A stretch of 64,000 bases of DNA from assembly GCF_000468115.1 (NCBI RefSeq), contig NZ_AVQI01000020.1:88320-152319 (forward strand), in the 5' to 3' direction. Under the pieces are notes generated by a model, which worked only from the letters and a program-made list of their open reading frames with translations, was not told the DNA's origin and did no database searches. Position 1 is the first letter of the stretch, and every line of letters starts with the position of its first letter. This DNA is from Treponema socranskii subsp. socranskii VPI DR56BR1116 = ATCC 35536. Its GTDB lineage: Bacteria; Spirochaetota; Spirochaetia; Treponematales; Treponemataceae. Of this stretch, positions 36,584 through 46,289 are shown in pieces. Made by a program: the position numbers and the translations under genes.

Positions 36584-37393
36584 ATGAAAAGGATCGAAAA
36601 ATTGTTAAAAAGAGCTGCCGTATTTTTTGCAGTCGGTGCCTGCGTGTTCGCGGCCGCCGCACAGGATTTGAGCGGCTACGATATTATGAAGCGCGCGAGA
36701 GACGCGGACACCGGCAAAACGGGCACCTATACCGCAACGATGACGCTCGTCAATAAAACCGGCAATCAGCGAGTGCGCGAAATCGTGTATTATACGAAAG
36801 ATTACGGCGATAACGATAAAACGGTCATCGTTTTCCGTACGCCGAAAGACGTCGCCGGTGTCGGCTATTTGATGTGGGAATACGATGAAAAAGCCGACGG
36901 TACGAAAAAAGATTCCGACAATTGGCTGTATATGCCCGCGATGAAAAAAGTGCGCCGCATATCCGGCAGCGAAAGCGGCGGCGATTTTATGGGAACGGAT
37001 TTTACGTACGACGATATGGGCGACAGAGCGCTTTCGAAAGATACGTTTGCCGTGCTCGCTTCCGAAACCGTCGACGGCTTCGACTGCTGGAAAATCGAAT
37101 GCGCTGCAAAAGATAAAACGGAAAAAAATCCCCGCCGCATCGTATGGATCCGCAAAGATAATTTTAAATTATTAAAAAGCGAATACTACGACCGGCAAAA
37201 CGCACTGCAGCGTAAACTCGAATGCACAAACATTGAAAAAATCGACGGTATATGGACGATCGGAAAAATGACGATGGTAAACGTCAGGACGAATCATTCG
37301 ACCGTCATCGAAATGAAAGACGTGCATTACAACATACCGATAAACGATTCCGTCTTTACCGTTGCATCCCTTGAACGCGGAGCGATAAAATGA
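36584..37393 (+). CDS. LolA-like outer-membrane lipoprotein-sorting protein
   Basis: 269 residues with a signal peptide (to about residue 27, AAAA-QDLSG). The mature half-barrel is like the LolA/LolB-fold family annotated 'outer membrane lipoprotein-sorting protein': RARDADTGKTGTYTATMTLV, VIVFRTPKDVAGVGYLMWEY, DNWLYMPAMKKVRRISGSE and SESGGDFMGTDFTYDDM. Proteins with this pattern are commonly encoded beside MMPL-type RND exporters and are thought to carry hydrophobic cargo through the periplasm. AGG-rich site GGAGG lies 7 bases before ATG 36584. Its stop overlaps the next start by ATGA. Confidence 0.87.
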   Translation: MKRIEKLLKRAAVFFAVGACVFAAAAQDLSGYDIMKRARDADTGKTGTYTATMTLVNKTGNQRVREIVYYTKDYGDNDKTVIVFRTPKDVAGVGYLMWEYDEKADGTKKDSDNWLYMPAMKKVRRISGSESGGDFMGTDFTYDDMGDRALSKDTFAVLASETVDGFDCWKIECAAKDKTEKNPRRIVWIRKDNFKLLKSEYYDRQNALQRKLECTNIEKIDGIWTIGKMTMVNVRTNHSTVIEMKDVHYNIPINDSVFTVASLERGAIK

Positions 37394-38718
37394 AATTATT
37401 AATTTTAAAAATGTTGCAGCTTGTGCGGCGGTATCGTACCGCGGTGTTCGGGGCTGTCTGCGTTCTTTCCGCCTCCTTCGCGTTTTCGCAGGACATCACA
37501 TTTTCGGGAAGCGCTAAAACCGCAGTCGGCGTTTTTATCCGCGGCGACAATGCGGGCGATTTTTCACCCGCAAAAGAAACGGTGAGCGGAGAGATCGACG
37601 CGCGCTTTGCGGATTGTACGGTCTTTATCGCGGGCAACGCGTATTTCAATGCGCTCGCTGCAAATTCCGGCGGAAGCTTTTCGGTTACCGACGGACTCGG
37701 CGCGGAACTGCAGGAAGCGTATTTTACGTGGACGTCGAACGAGTTCGGAAACGGTTTGACGGCGGGCTTAAAATTCGGCCGGCAGATAACGGCATGGGGA
37801 AAAGCGGACGGTATACGTATCGCGGATATCCTCTGCCCGCAAAATCTCGCATCTCTCGGTACGTCGAACTACAGCGAAAGCAGGCTCGGCATCGACGCGA
37901 TAAAGGGCACGCTTTCGGGAACGTATTTTACCGCCGATGCGTATTGGATCCCGTTTTTCAGACCCTCTGCGCTTCCGTTCGAATCGTGGAATCCGCTTCG
38001 AAAAGCGCTCATTCCGAGTTCCGTTGGTGCCGTACCGGTCGTACTCGGCGATATTTCAAAGCCGGAGCTGAACATCGCGAATTCGAGCTATGCCGCGCGC
38101 GTAAGTTTTTGGTTTCCGGCGATCGACTTTTCGCTGTACGGATACTACGGCTTTGACGATTCGCCGAACCTCTCGTACGTACCCGATATGCCGCCTAAAA
38201 TTACCGTGACGGGAAAGTATTATCGGTACGGCATGGCGGGCTTCGACTTGGCCGTTCCCGCAGGAGCTTTTGTGATCAGAGCGGAAAGCGCATTTTTTAT
38301 CGAGCGCGCGCTTCAGCTCGGACAAACTTCGCTCGGCGGCTACAAACGAAAAAACGAACTGAGAGCCCTTGCGGGATTCGACTGGAATAAAAACGGCTGG
38401 ATGCTTACCGCGCAGTATTACGGGGACGTCGTATTCGCTTATGTCGACTCGCTTGCGCGCGACGCGTACGAGCACGGAGCTACGGCAAACCTTTCGAAGA
38501 CGCTTTTTTCCGAAACACTCACGCTCTCGTGTACCGGCCTTGTACGTTTAAATGATTTGGACGGCTTTGCCGGTCTTAAAGCAAAGTACAACCTCACCGA
38601 CGAGATTTCGCTTGCGCTTGCGTTCGACGGCTATTTTCCCGGTCCGAAAAGCGACGGCACTTACGGAAAGTATAAAGATTTGAGCTGCGTGCGATTCGAG
38701 GGAACGGTCAGATTTTAA
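37390..38718 (+). CDS. Outer-membrane beta-barrel protein of the RND export operon
   Basis: 442 residues with a signal peptide (cleaved near SFAFSQ, residue 33). The rest is alternating hydrophobic/polar strands rich in aromatic girdle residues and ends in phenylalanine (VRFEGTVRF), the usual last-strand signal for barrel insertion. No family name can be assigned with confidence; DUF1302-like barrels often occupy this position beside RND and LolA-like genes. It is translationally coupled to the LolA-like gene (ATGA). Confidence 0.75.
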   Translation: MKLLILKMLQLVRRYRTAVFGAVCVLSASFAFSQDITFSGSAKTAVGVFIRGDNAGDFSPAKETVSGEIDARFADCTVFIAGNAYFNALAANSGGSFSVTDGLGAELQEAYFTWTSNEFGNGLTAGLKFGRQITAWGKADGIRIADILCPQNLASLGTSNYSESRLGIDAIKGTLSGTYFTADAYWIPFFRPSALPFESWNPLRKALIPSSVGAVPVVLGDISKPELNIANSSYAARVSFWFPAIDFSLYGYYGFDDSPNLSYVPDMPPKITVTGKYYRYGMAGFDLAVPAGAFVIRAESAFFIERALQLGQTSLGGYKRKNELRALAGFDWNKNGWMLTAQYYGDVVFAYVDSLARDAYEHGATANLSKTLFSETLTLSCTGLVRLNDLDGFAGLKAKYNLTDEISLALAFDGYFPGPKSDGTYGKYKDLSCVRFEGTVRF

Positions 38719-38731
38719 TCGACCTGGCCCC

Positions 38732-39397
38732 CTATTGTTTTGCGCCGCGAAGATGAAGATATACCGTATTTTTTGAAATATTCAAATGCCGTGCGACGAT
38801 AGCGACGGCGTCTTTAATTTTAAAGATACCTCTATCGTTTAATAATTCTACGATACGCTTGTTTTTCAGCGAAGGGAGTATGGAACTGTCCGTTGCTACG
38901 AACAAGCGGATATCGTCGAGCGATTTTAAAATCAATTCATCGGTCGTCTTTGAAAAATTTTCTTTGATTTGCGTTTTATACGGAAATTCCGCAGAAGGCG
39001 TATTGCTTTGAATCAGCGAAATAATCGGAGCATTCAAATAAAAATTGATACACAAAAGACCGATCGGCTTACCGCCTTGTCCGCGTATGATAATCGTCGA
39101 AGATTTCAGCGGCTCGCCTTTTTTATTTTTTGAAAAATAACTTTCGGAATTCTTCCCTTTTTCGGAAGCGATTTTTGAAAGCATGGAAAGACCGAAGTCG
39201 GTGATAGGGCCGCCTTCCGTTCTGCCCGTATGGAAACCGTTCATGATTTTAATAATCGATGTATCGATATTTTCGAGGCTGTGCAATACTATTTCGTAAT
39301 TGCACCCAAGGTATTCGGCAAGCCCGTTTACGATGATCTTGCATGATTCGAGAATCGCTTTGTCCGTTTCGGTAAGTTTCGTATTCGTGTCAGGCAT
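38732..39397 (-). CDS. YheO-like PAS/HTH transcriptional regulator
   Basis: 221 residues. The N-terminal part is a YheO-type PAS sensor (YEIVLHSLENIDTSIIKIMNG, and IGLLCINFYLNAP). The C-terminal part is the HTH_22 helix-turn-helix (AVAIVARHLNISKNTVYLHL). Characterised relatives control D-amino acid or amino acid catabolism. It is the last gene of the minus-strand operon ridA, aminotransferase, symporter, small peptide, and probably senses the amino acid used by that pathway. ATG 39397 is chosen; the longer form would start at TTG 39418. Confidence 0.85.
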   Translation of the reverse strand: MPDTNTKLTETDKAILESCKIIVNGLAEYLGCNYEIVLHSLENIDTSIIKIMNGFHTGRTEGGPITDFGLSMLSKIASEKGKNSESYFSKNKKGEPLKSSTIIIRGQGGKPIGLLCINFYLNAPIISLIQSNTPSAEFPYKTQIKENFSKTTDELILKSLDDIRLFVATDSSILPSLKNKRIVELLNDRGIFKIKDAVAIVARHLNISKNTVYLHLRGAKQ

Positions 39398-39435
39398 GCC
39401 GTACTCTTCGCCCCGCAAACATCCGCCGCGTTTCG

Positions 39436-39528
39436 CTATTTTTTGAATACTTCACGCGCCATATTGATCAGCAGAAAGACGGCGACAGCCAAACCAATTG
39501 CGATAATAGTGTAATCGATAAATCCCAT
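39436..39528 (-). CDS. 30-residue membrane peptide, probable symporter accessory subunit
   Basis: A very short gene: 30 residues, a single transmembrane helix (IDYTIIAIGLAVAVFLLINM) and a positively charged end (REVFKK). GAGGAG stands 7 bases before its ATG, the best ribosome site in the operon. It lies 3 bases after the sodium:solute symporter and before the regulator. Small accessory proteins of this sort are known next to some sodium/solute symporters and may be needed for assembly or transport. Function is inferred from position. Confidence 0.75.
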   Translation of the reverse strand: MGFIDYTIIAIGLAVAVFLLINMAREVFKK

Positions 39529-39531
39529 TGT

Positions 39532-40917
39532 TTACTCCTCACGTTTTTTGCCGGCAGTATAACAGATAGTATTGGCGATAAACATCGTAATCGTCGAGCA
39601 GATAATACCGAATAAAAAGTGACTGATTCCGAGCGGCGAACCGAGTGCAAGATATCCGAGCGTAGTGATGATTGCAACGATGATCGTAATGAGCGTACCT
39701 TTTTCGTTCATCTTTTCACGCCAAAAGAATATACCGCACAGAATCGGAACGAGCGCAGCACCGCACGGAGCACCGACGTTTTCCATGATCGAAACGATCG
39801 ACGCTCCGAAATACCCGACGATAACACCGAGCAGTGCGACGATAACCATTGCGATGCGTTGAAATTTCAGCATCGTACTTTCTTCGATATGTACAATGCG
39901 CGCTATGACGTCACGTGTAATCGTAACACTTGTGAGCATTGTGACGGAAGCTGCCGTTCCCATAACGGCAGCAAGAAGCGCTGCCAAAAGGAATGCACCG
40001 AGCACGGGATTCGTTAATGTATTTATCATTGCCGGGAGAATGGAGTCGGATGTTCCAAGCTGAGGAATGAGTACGATACCGAGCAAACCGGCGAGACTTG
40101 CAAACAGCAAATACGGAATGTAAACGAGAAGCGTTGCGGTAAGTGAAGCGTTCTTTGCTTCGGTTGCCGTACGTGCGCCGCATACGCGTAAAAAATTTTC
40201 GCTATTGAGCATATTCGATGTACAAAAGTACAGACCGCTCGAAATCATTGCACCGATACCCATGCGCCGGAAAGTCAAAAACGACGGATCCGCACGGGTT
40301 AAGAATCCGCTCAAGCCTCCGGCTTTCGAAAGCGCGATAATCGGAATAATTACCATGACGGAAATCACCATGAGCGAAATATTGAGTTTGTCCGTTTTCG
40401 TCGCGGAAACCATTCCGCCGATAACCGTATAGATGAGCATGACACCGGTCATGATAACGATCGCGGCAAGGAGTCCCAACGACGGCACGAACAGTTGTAA
40501 AATCGTACCAAGGGCGCGGATTTGACTTGCAGCTATTCCGAATATTTGAAAAATCGTTAAGACGCTGATCCAATCGGCAACCCGTTTTCCAAGATATTTG
40601 CGAATAAGTTCGGGTATAGTCGTAACGTTTGCCGTTCGAATCTTTTTTGAAAAAAGCAGCGATGCAAGTATGGCTCCTATTCCGACGCTGACTGCCAGAT
40701 AAAAGCCCTGTACGCCGAACGCATAGCACATACTCGCACATCCGAGCGTTGAACCGGCTCCGATCCATGCGGACGACATGGAATAAACGTTTGTCCAAAA
40801 CGGAATCTTTCTTCCTGCTGTAGCAAAATCATCGGCTGTCTTAACTTTTGTCCCGCCGATAATACCGATTACAAGGATTGCAAGAATATACAGTAAAGCT
40901 ACAATTATCTTTGCCAT
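39532..40917 (-). CDS. Sodium:solute symporter (SSS family)
   Basis: 461 residues with about thirteen transmembrane helices. SSS traits are the opening GGTKVKTADDFATAGRKIPF, the following MSSAWIGAGSTLGCA, and TVIGGMVSATKTDKLN. It imports a small organic solute with Na+; the operon context (RidA, aminotransferase) suggests an amino acid or related amine. GGGAGG precedes ATG 40917. The 30-residue peptide gene follows three bases after its stop. Confidence 0.9.
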   Translation of the reverse strand: MAKIIVALLYILAILVIGIIGGTKVKTADDFATAGRKIPFWTNVYSMSSAWIGAGSTLGCASMCYAFGVQGFYLAVSVGIGAILASLLFSKKIRTANVTTIPELIRKYLGKRVADWISVLTIFQIFGIAASQIRALGTILQLFVPSLGLLAAIVIMTGVMLIYTVIGGMVSATKTDKLNISLMVISVMVIIPIIALSKAGGLSGFLTRADPSFLTFRRMGIGAMISSGLYFCTSNMLNSENFLRVCGARTATEAKNASLTATLLVYIPYLLFASLAGLLGIVLIPQLGTSDSILPAMINTLTNPVLGAFLLAALLAAVMGTAASVTMLTSVTITRDVIARIVHIEESTMLKFQRIAMVIVALLGVIVGYFGASIVSIMENVGAPCGAALVPILCGIFFWREKMNEKGTLITIIVAIITTLGYLALGSPLGISHFLFGIICSTITMFIANTICYTAGKKREE

Positions 40918-40950
40918 AAAACCTCCCGCTGCGTTTTTACGCACTCCTTT

Positions 40951-42141
40951 TTATTGTTGTTTTGCCATTACGTCGTTGAGCGCTTTTTCAAGTCGATTTA
41001 AACCTTCTTCGAGTATGTCGTGACTTGTCGCCATACAAATCCGAATATGTCCGGCCGAACCCGGTCCGAAAAAGCGCGCTCCTCCGGGAACAAGCGCTAC
41101 TTTATATTTTTCCCGCGCGAGCTCGACGAATTTTACAGGATCCGTTTTTGTTTTTGTGATATCGGGAAAGACGACAAATGTCGCCTGCGGTTTATGACAG
41201 CTGATGCCCGGCATGTTCCCGATACGTTCAAGCGTGTAGTCTCTGTTCTTCGTCATCTGCTGCATAAATTCATCGACTCGGTAAAACGATTTTTCACAAC
41301 AGGCGATTCCGGCGATTTGGGAGAGACATGAAATTCCGCCGATCGTCGTATCGACATACGAAGCGGCGACGATTTTATCGTATGTTTTTTGATTCATACA
41401 ATAAATGCATCCGGTACGAAGGCCGGCAATTCCGAAGCTCTTTGAAAAACCGTATACCGAAAGCGTTCGTTCATTTCGATCGGGACCGAATTCGATCAAA
41501 CTGTTGAATCGGTATTCGGGATATATGATATCCGACCAGATTTCATCGTTCATAATATAAAATCCGTATTTTTCGGAAAGCGTAAGGAGGTAATCGAGAT
41601 CTTCTTTTGAATACAACATACCCATCGGATTATGCGGATTGCAAAAACCGAGCATTTTTGTTTTCGGCGTAATATAATCTTCAAGTCCCTCGAGCGAGAT
41701 TCCGTCTTTTGTTAACTTGGTCGGAAACAGAACAGTTTTTGCACCGGCAGCTTCCATAGATGTTTTGAATAAAAAATCGACGGGATCAAAAACGATTACT
41801 TCGTCTCCAGGTTGTAAAAACGCTTTTGCGATGACGGACATTCCGCTCGCTGCGCTGTCAATCGGCAGGATTAAATTCGGATCTACCTTTTCATTTTTTC
41901 GTTGAAAAAACGCTTTTGAAAGCGCTTCCCTAAATTCTTTAAAACCTCGAGGGGGCGTATACGGAAAATAACCGGCTTTTGAATATTCAATAACGGCATC
42001 CGCAATTTCGGGAGCTGCAGGAAAATCGTGATCTGCAGCCGTCAGCGGAATTACATCGTCCGGTTGTTCCGCCCAACGCATATTGAATGCACGCTTCCGC
42101 AATACATCCAAATTAACAGTGTCGTTTGTAAAGCCGTTCAT
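40951..42141 (-). CDS. PLP-dependent class I/II aminotransferase or C-S lyase (PatB/MalY-like)
   Basis: 396 residues of fold type I. The PLP lysine is K234 in YGFSKSFGIAGLR. CNPHNPMG (N171) and NDEIWSD (D199) complete the cofactor site, with a terminal arginine in GHIRICMA. The opening is MRWAEQPDDVIPLTAADHDF. A short N-terminal sequence of this sort (usually LPMWVADMDF) marks the MalY/PatB cystathionine-lyase branch, but here it is altered, so an aminotransferase role is equally possible. AAGGAGG lies 6 bases upstream. Its partner RidA removes reactive enamines formed by PLP enzymes. Confidence 0.88.
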   Translation of the reverse strand: MNGFTNDTVNLDVLRKRAFNMRWAEQPDDVIPLTAADHDFPAAPEIADAVIEYSKAGYFPYTPPRGFKEFREALSKAFFQRKNEKVDPNLILPIDSAASGMSVIAKAFLQPGDEVIVFDPVDFLFKTSMEAAGAKTVLFPTKLTKDGISLEGLEDYITPKTKMLGFCNPHNPMGMLYSKEDLDYLLTLSEKYGFYIMNDEIWSDIIYPEYRFNSLIEFGPDRNERTLSVYGFSKSFGIAGLRTGCIYCMNQKTYDKIVAASYVDTTIGGISCLSQIAGIACCEKSFYRVDEFMQQMTKNRDYTLERIGNMPGISCHKPQATFVVFPDITKTKTDPVKFVELAREKYKVALVPGGARFFGPGSAGHIRICMATSHDILEEGLNRLEKALNDVMAKQQ

Positions 42142-42172
42142 AGTACCTCCTTCTGAACTTTTGGAATAGAGC

Positions 42173-42550
42173 TTATCCCTCCGTTTCCGCGACGACCTCC
42201 ACTTCGACGAGTACGTCTTTCGGAAGCTGCACGACCGCTATGCACGAACGCGCGGGTTTTCCGGTAAAATATTTTGCATACACTTCGTTGAACGCCGCAA
42301 AGTCATCCATCGTTTTGAGAAAGCACAGCGTTTTGACCGCTTTCGTAAAACCGCTTCCCGCCGCGTCGAGCACAGCTTTGAGATTTTTCATAACCTGTTC
42401 CGCTTGTTCGGTTATCGTTTTGCCTTCAACGGCGCCCGTCTGCGGGTTGATCGGAATTTGGCCGGACGTGTACACGAAGCCGTTTGCGACGATTGCCTGC
42501 GAATACGGCCCGATTGCGGCGGGCGCATTTTTCGTATCGATTACTTTCAT
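42173..42550 (-). CDS. ridA: RidA/YjgF enamine-imine deaminase
   Basis: 125 residues, full length for the family. It has IDTKNAPAAIGPYSQAI, the VYTSGQIPINPQTG block, and R101 in PARSCIAV, the arginine that binds the substrate carboxylate; VEVEVVAE closes the domain. It hydrolyses 2-aminoacrylate and related imines released by PLP enzymes to ketoacids and ammonia. It is the first gene of the minus-strand operon with the aminotransferase and symporter. Confidence 0.95.
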   Translation of the reverse strand: MKVIDTKNAPAAIGPYSQAIVANGFVYTSGQIPINPQTGAVEGKTITEQAEQVMKNLKAVLDAAGSGFTKAVKTLCFLKTMDDFAAFNEVYAKYFTGKPARSCIAVVQLPKDVLVEVEVVAETEG

Positions 42551-42651
42551 AAGAGTGCCTCACTTGTTTTAAGATTTATGATTTTAGTATAACACTGAAA
42601 ATTATTGCAGTCAATGAAAATTTTACTGAATTTTTATTCATTGGTATGGAA

Positions 42652-43356
42652 TTACCACTTGACGGAAAACGAAACGGGTTTCGTACTCGTAAGCAGTTCT
42701 GCGAGTGAAAGCTCGACCGTTTTGGACGCTTTTTTCTCGTCGTTCGGTGCAAAGAGCGAAATCTTTATTTTCGAGCGCTTGAGCTCATCGGCAAGTGCTT
42801 GACCGTAGACGGAAGCGATCAAATCGACGTATTCGTTTTGCTCCATCGGTTCGCCGAGAAAAAGAGGTGCCATGCATAAATCGATATAAGACTGCATCGT
42901 CTCGGGCAGGAGTTTGTATAATTTTGCACTGGATTCGGGGGAAAGCACGAGCGACAAACTGTTGGCGGATCTCGAAATACAGCCCGACTGCGACACGGGA
43001 GCGATTCCGTTTTTCGGCAAACAAAGCCTTATGCCGAGCGATGTGTCCGCAGGAGAAGTGATGCGCACATCGTTGACGCCGGCCGCTCGGAACTGCGCCG
43101 TCATCTCATCCGCATCGAAGAGGGGCGAAGTCCCGCCGCCCGAAAGCGCTTGCATGATTTCGATAAATGCCGAACCGAATGCCGCATCGTATGTTATATT
43201 GACGCTGCCGTCGCCGTTTGCACGCAGTTCGACGGAAGACGTACAGGACATAAACAGCAGCGATAAAAAAAGAAGTGCCGCCGCAAACATAAAAAGCAAA
43301 GATTTCGTGCCGGCCGCTTCGGAACACGGCGTTTTTATGGGTAGATTTTTTTTCAT
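42652..43356 (-). CDS. Lipoprotein of unknown function
   Basis: 234 residues with a long N-region and a lipoprotein signal (LLFMFAAALLFLSLLFMSC, lipobox FMSC at about residue 38). The mature part begins SSVELRANGDGSVNITYDAA, a beta-rich pattern, and contains LSLVLSPESSAKLYKLLP. Proteins of this outline occur in treponemes, but I know no function. GAGGAAG precedes ATG 43356 by 9 bases. It is transcribed alone, between the ridA operon and the divergent rfbA gene. Confidence 0.75.
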   Translation of the reverse strand: MKKNLPIKTPCSEAAGTKSLLFMFAAALLFLSLLFMSCTSSVELRANGDGSVNITYDAAFGSAFIEIMQALSGGGTSPLFDADEMTAQFRAAGVNDVRITSPADTSLGIRLCLPKNGIAPVSQSGCISRSANSLSLVLSPESSAKLYKLLPETMQSYIDLCMAPLFLGEPMEQNEYVDLIASVYGQALADELKRSKIKISLFAPNDEKKASKTVELSLAELLTSTKPVSFSVKW

Positions 43357-43454
43357 AGCATACTTCCTCGTATAAAAAACAAACCGAGCGGAACAAAGGT
43401 TATACGAAATTTTTTTTGTATAACCGAGGGGGGCTTTTCCTCTCAGCAGTATCG

Positions 43455-43483
43455 TTGCGCATTTGTTTTCCTTGTGATATATT
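43455..43483 (+). promoter_or_regulatory. Promoter of rfbA, predicted leaderless
   Basis: TTGCGC (43455-43460), 17-base spacer, TATATT (43478-43483), 7 bases to ATG 43491. There is no ribosome site. Confidence 0.55.
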
Positions 43484-43490
43484 TTTTGTT

Positions 43491-44363
43491 ATGAAAGGCA
43501 TCATTCTTGCAGGCGGGTCGGGCACGCGCCTCTATCCGATAACGAAAGCGGTTTCGAAACAGATTTTGCCGCTGTACGACAAACCCATGATTTACTATCC
43601 GCTGTCGGCGCTCATGCTTTCGAAAATTCGAGAAGTTTTAATAATTTCAACACCGCGCGATCTGCCGGTTTTTGAAGAACTGCTCGGAGACGGAAAGCGG
43701 CTCGGTATGCGTTTCGAATACGCGGTACAGGATAAACCTCGCGGACTTGCGGACGCCTTTATCGTCGGAAAGGATTTTATTAAAAACGATACGGTCGCGC
43801 TTGTGCTCGGTGACAATGTTTTTTACGGACAGGGATTTTCGCGCAGTCTTTCAAACGCGGTTGAACAAGTCGAGACGAAAGGCGGCGCGGTTATTTTCGG
43901 TTACTATGTCAAAGATCCGAGCGCGTACGGCGTCGTCGAATTCGATACAGACGGCAAAGTGGTCGGCATCGAAGAAAAGCCCGCTCATCCGAAAAGCAAT
44001 TACGCCGTTCCGGGTTTGTATTTTTACGATAACAACGTCGTCGATATCGCGTCGAACGTAAAACCTTCGGCGCGCGGGGAAATCGAAATTACGTCGATAA
44101 ACAACGCGTACCTCGAACGTTCCGCTCTGTCGGTCGAACTGCTCGGGCGCGGTATGGCGTGGCTCGACACCGGCACCTACAACGATTTACTCGAAGCGGG
44201 CAACTTTATCGCGACGATCGAAAGGCGGCAGGGCTTGTACGTGTCGTGCATCGAAGAGATCGCATATCGGAACGGCTGGATTTCACGGGATGATTTGTTA
44301 AAACTCGCGGACGGCTACAAAACGGATTACGGCCGCTATCTCGAATACATCGCAAGCTTGTGA
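43491..44363 (+). CDS. rfbA: Glucose-1-phosphate thymidylyltransferase
   Basis: 290 residues, the length of RmlA/RfbA. The nucleotide-binding motif is [20 protein letters not shown] at the start; LALGDN-type [30 protein letters not shown] and [16 protein letters not shown] are all diagnostic. It makes dTDP-glucose from dTTP and glucose-1-phosphate, the first step of dTDP-rhamnose and related sugars. The ATG at 43491 lies 7 bases after a -10 box with no ribosome site. rfbC and rfbB follow; rfbD is not in the window. Confidence 0.96.
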   Translation: MKGIILAGGSGTRLYPITKAVSKQILPLYDKPMIYYPLSALMLSKIREVLIISTPRDLPVFEELLGDGKRLGMRFEYAVQDKPRGLADAFIVGKDFIKNDTVALVLGDNVFYGQGFSRSLSNAVEQVETKGGAVIFGYYVKDPSAYGVVEFDTDGKVVGIEEKPAHPKSNYAVPGLYFYDNNVVDIASNVKPSARGEIEITSINNAYLERSALSVELLGRGMAWLDTGTYNDLLEAGNFIATIERRQGLYVSCIEEIAYRNGWISRDDLLKLADGYKTDYGRYLEYIASL

Positions 44364-44471
44364 TGAAGCCTGTACGCACGGCTCAGGCGCTGAAAAACGT
44401 ACATGATTTTTGCGGGCATGCGCCTCGTGCGATACGATACGAATTATTAATTATTAATTTTGGAGTATGCG

Positions 44472-45071
44472 GTGTCGTTTACGTTTAATCAATGTTGTGC
44501 CGGCGGAGAGCCGATCGCGGGGCTTTTTGAAATAGTGCCGAAAGTGTTCGGAGATGCGCGCGGTTATTTTTTCGAATCGTACAGCGCGCGCGACTTTGCC
44601 GCGGCAGGGATCGATGCGCGCTTTGTGCAGGACAACCAGTCGCGTTCGACAAAGGGCGTTTTGCGAGGTCTACATTTTCAGACGAAACATCCGCAGGGAA
44701 AACTCGTGCGCGTCATATCGGGCAGCGTATACGATGTCGCTGTCGATTTACGAAACGATTCTCCGACTTTCGGAACATATTGCGGAGTTGTACTCGACGG
44801 AGAGAAGCAAAATCAATTTTACATTCCGAAAGGCTTCGCGCACGGATTTTACGTACTGAGCGGTGAGGCGATTTTTGCGTACAAGTGTACCGATTTTTAC
44901 GATCCTACAGGCGAAAGCGGCATTATGTGGAACGACAAAACGATCGGAATCGATTGGGAGCGTGTTGCGTCGGGTATGACGCCGCTCCTTTCGGAAAAGG
45001 ATAAAAAACATCCCTCATTCGATAAAGATACGCGCTATTTTTCAAAGGACGGTATATGGCTCGGAAATTAA
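44472..45071 (+). CDS. rfbC: dTDP-4-dehydrorhamnose 3,5-epimerase
   Basis: 199 residues from GTG 44472, chosen because GGAG lies 6 bases upstream. The cupin-fold RmlC motifs are DARGYFFESY, FVQDNQSRSTKGVLRGLHFQ with catalytic H68, and QFYIPKGFAHGFYVLS. It epimerises dTDP-4-keto-6-deoxyglucose at C3 and C5. It overlaps rfbB by 16 bases. The 108-base gap to rfbA suggests possible separate regulation. Confidence 0.95.
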   Translation: MSFTFNQCCAGGEPIAGLFEIVPKVFGDARGYFFESYSARDFAAAGIDARFVQDNQSRSTKGVLRGLHFQTKHPQGKLVRVISGSVYDVAVDLRNDSPTFGTYCGVVLDGEKQNQFYIPKGFAHGFYVLSGEAIFAYKCTDFYDPTGESGIMWNDKTIGIDWERVASGMTPLLSEKDKKHPSFDKDTRYFSKDGIWLGN

Positions 45072-46147
45072 CGAATATCATGGTCACCGGCGGTGCCGGT
45101 TTTATCGGCTGTAATTTTATTCGCTTTTTGCTAGGAAACGAAAGCGGTTTTGCCGGGCGCGTCGTCAACGTCGATTGTCTCACTTATGCGGGCAACCTCG
45201 AAAGCCTTTCCGACATCGAAGCCGAGTACGGCTCGTCGCGCTATTTTTTTGAAAAGGCCGATATCTGCGACAGGGCGGAAATCGAGCGTATTTTAAAACA
45301 ATACGATATCGACACGATCGTGCACTTTGCGGCGGAAAGCCATGTTGACCGTTCCATTTTGGGGCCGGAAGCGTTTATCAAAACGAACGTGATGGGAACC
45401 TTTACGCTGCTCGACGCCGCGCGCAATTTTTGGCAAAAGCCGGACGGTTCGATGCGCGAAGACGCGCTCTTTCATCACATAAGCACCGACGAAGTGTACG
45501 GCTCGCTCGGAGCGACGGGAGCTTTCACCGAAACGACGCCCTACGATCCGCGCTCTCCGTATTCGGCGAGCAAAGCGTCGAGCGATCACATCGCGTCGGC
45601 ATACAGCCACACGTACGGTTTGCCGCTTACGCTTTCGAACTGCTCGAATAATTACGGGCCCTATCAGTTTCCCGAAAAACTCATCCCCCTCATGATCGCA
45701 AATATCCGAGACGGAAAGGAGCTTCCGGTATACGGCGAGGGTAAGAACGTGCGCGATTGGATTTACGTCGAAGATCACAACCGTGCGGTGTACCTCATTT
45801 TGCAAAAAGGCGAGGCCGGACAAAAATACAATATCGGCGGAGAAAATGAACTGCAAAATATCGAACTGCTGCAAAAACTCATCGAGCTTACGGCAGGCGA
45901 ACTGCATAAAGACGTCGCTGCCGTTGAAAAGACGATCGTTCACGTAAAAGACCGCCCCGGACACGACCTCCGCTACGCGATCGACTGCACGAAAATCAAA
46001 ACCGAACTCGGCTGGCAGCGTAAAGTTTCGTTCGACGAAGGACTTCGCCGTACGGTGTCGTGGTATCTTTCGCATCGGGACTGGATCGATCACATTCTCT
46101 CCGGCGAATACAAAACCTGGATTGCGGAAAATTACACGAAGCGGTGA
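45056..46147 (+). CDS. rfbB: dTDP-glucose 4,6-dehydratase
   Basis: 363 residues, extended short-chain dehydrogenase fold. NAD site [11 protein letters not shown] near the N-terminus, catalytic STDEVYG, and [10 protein letters not shown] with the YxxxK pair; [17 protein letters not shown] and HDLRYAID confirm RmlB. It converts dTDP-glucose to dTDP-4-keto-6-deoxyglucose. AAAGGA precedes ATG 45056. A hairpin follows at 46216. Confidence 0.96.
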   Translation: MARKLTNIMVTGGAGFIGCNFIRFLLGNESGFAGRVVNVDCLTYAGNLESLSDIEAEYGSSRYFFEKADICDRAEIERILKQYDIDTIVHFAAESHVDRSILGPEAFIKTNVMGTFTLLDAARNFWQKPDGSMREDALFHHISTDEVYGSLGATGAFTETTPYDPRSPYSASKASSDHIASAYSHTYGLPLTLSNCSNNYGPYQFPEKLIPLMIANIRDGKELPVYGEGKNVRDWIYVEDHNRAVYLILQKGEAGQKYNIGGENELQNIELLQKLIELTAGELHKDVAAVEKTIVHVKDRPGHDLRYAIDCTKIKTELGWQRKVSFDEGLRRTVSWYLSHRDWIDHILSGEYKTWIAENYTKR

Positions 46148-46215
46148 GGAAAATAATACTACAATATGTACAAAATGACGGGAATAATATCTTAAAGAAT
46201 TGATCAATAAAATTA

Positions 46216-46238
46216 ACCGGCACTTGTTGCGTGCCGGT
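46216..46238 (+). terminator. Hairpin after rfbB
   Basis: Perfect 8-base stem ACCGGCAC / GTGCCGGT with a 7-base loop, 69 bases after the rfbB stop. Only a short T-run follows. Confidence 0.55.
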
Positions 46239-46289
46239 CGTTTGGATTTTGCAAATCGATTTTATTTTCGATTTTATTTTTTCGAACTT

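Noticed and set aside
42595..42802. Plus-strand open frame opposite the end of the lipoprotein gene
   Set aside because: It overlaps the well-supported minus-strand lipoprotein gene and has no ribosome site.
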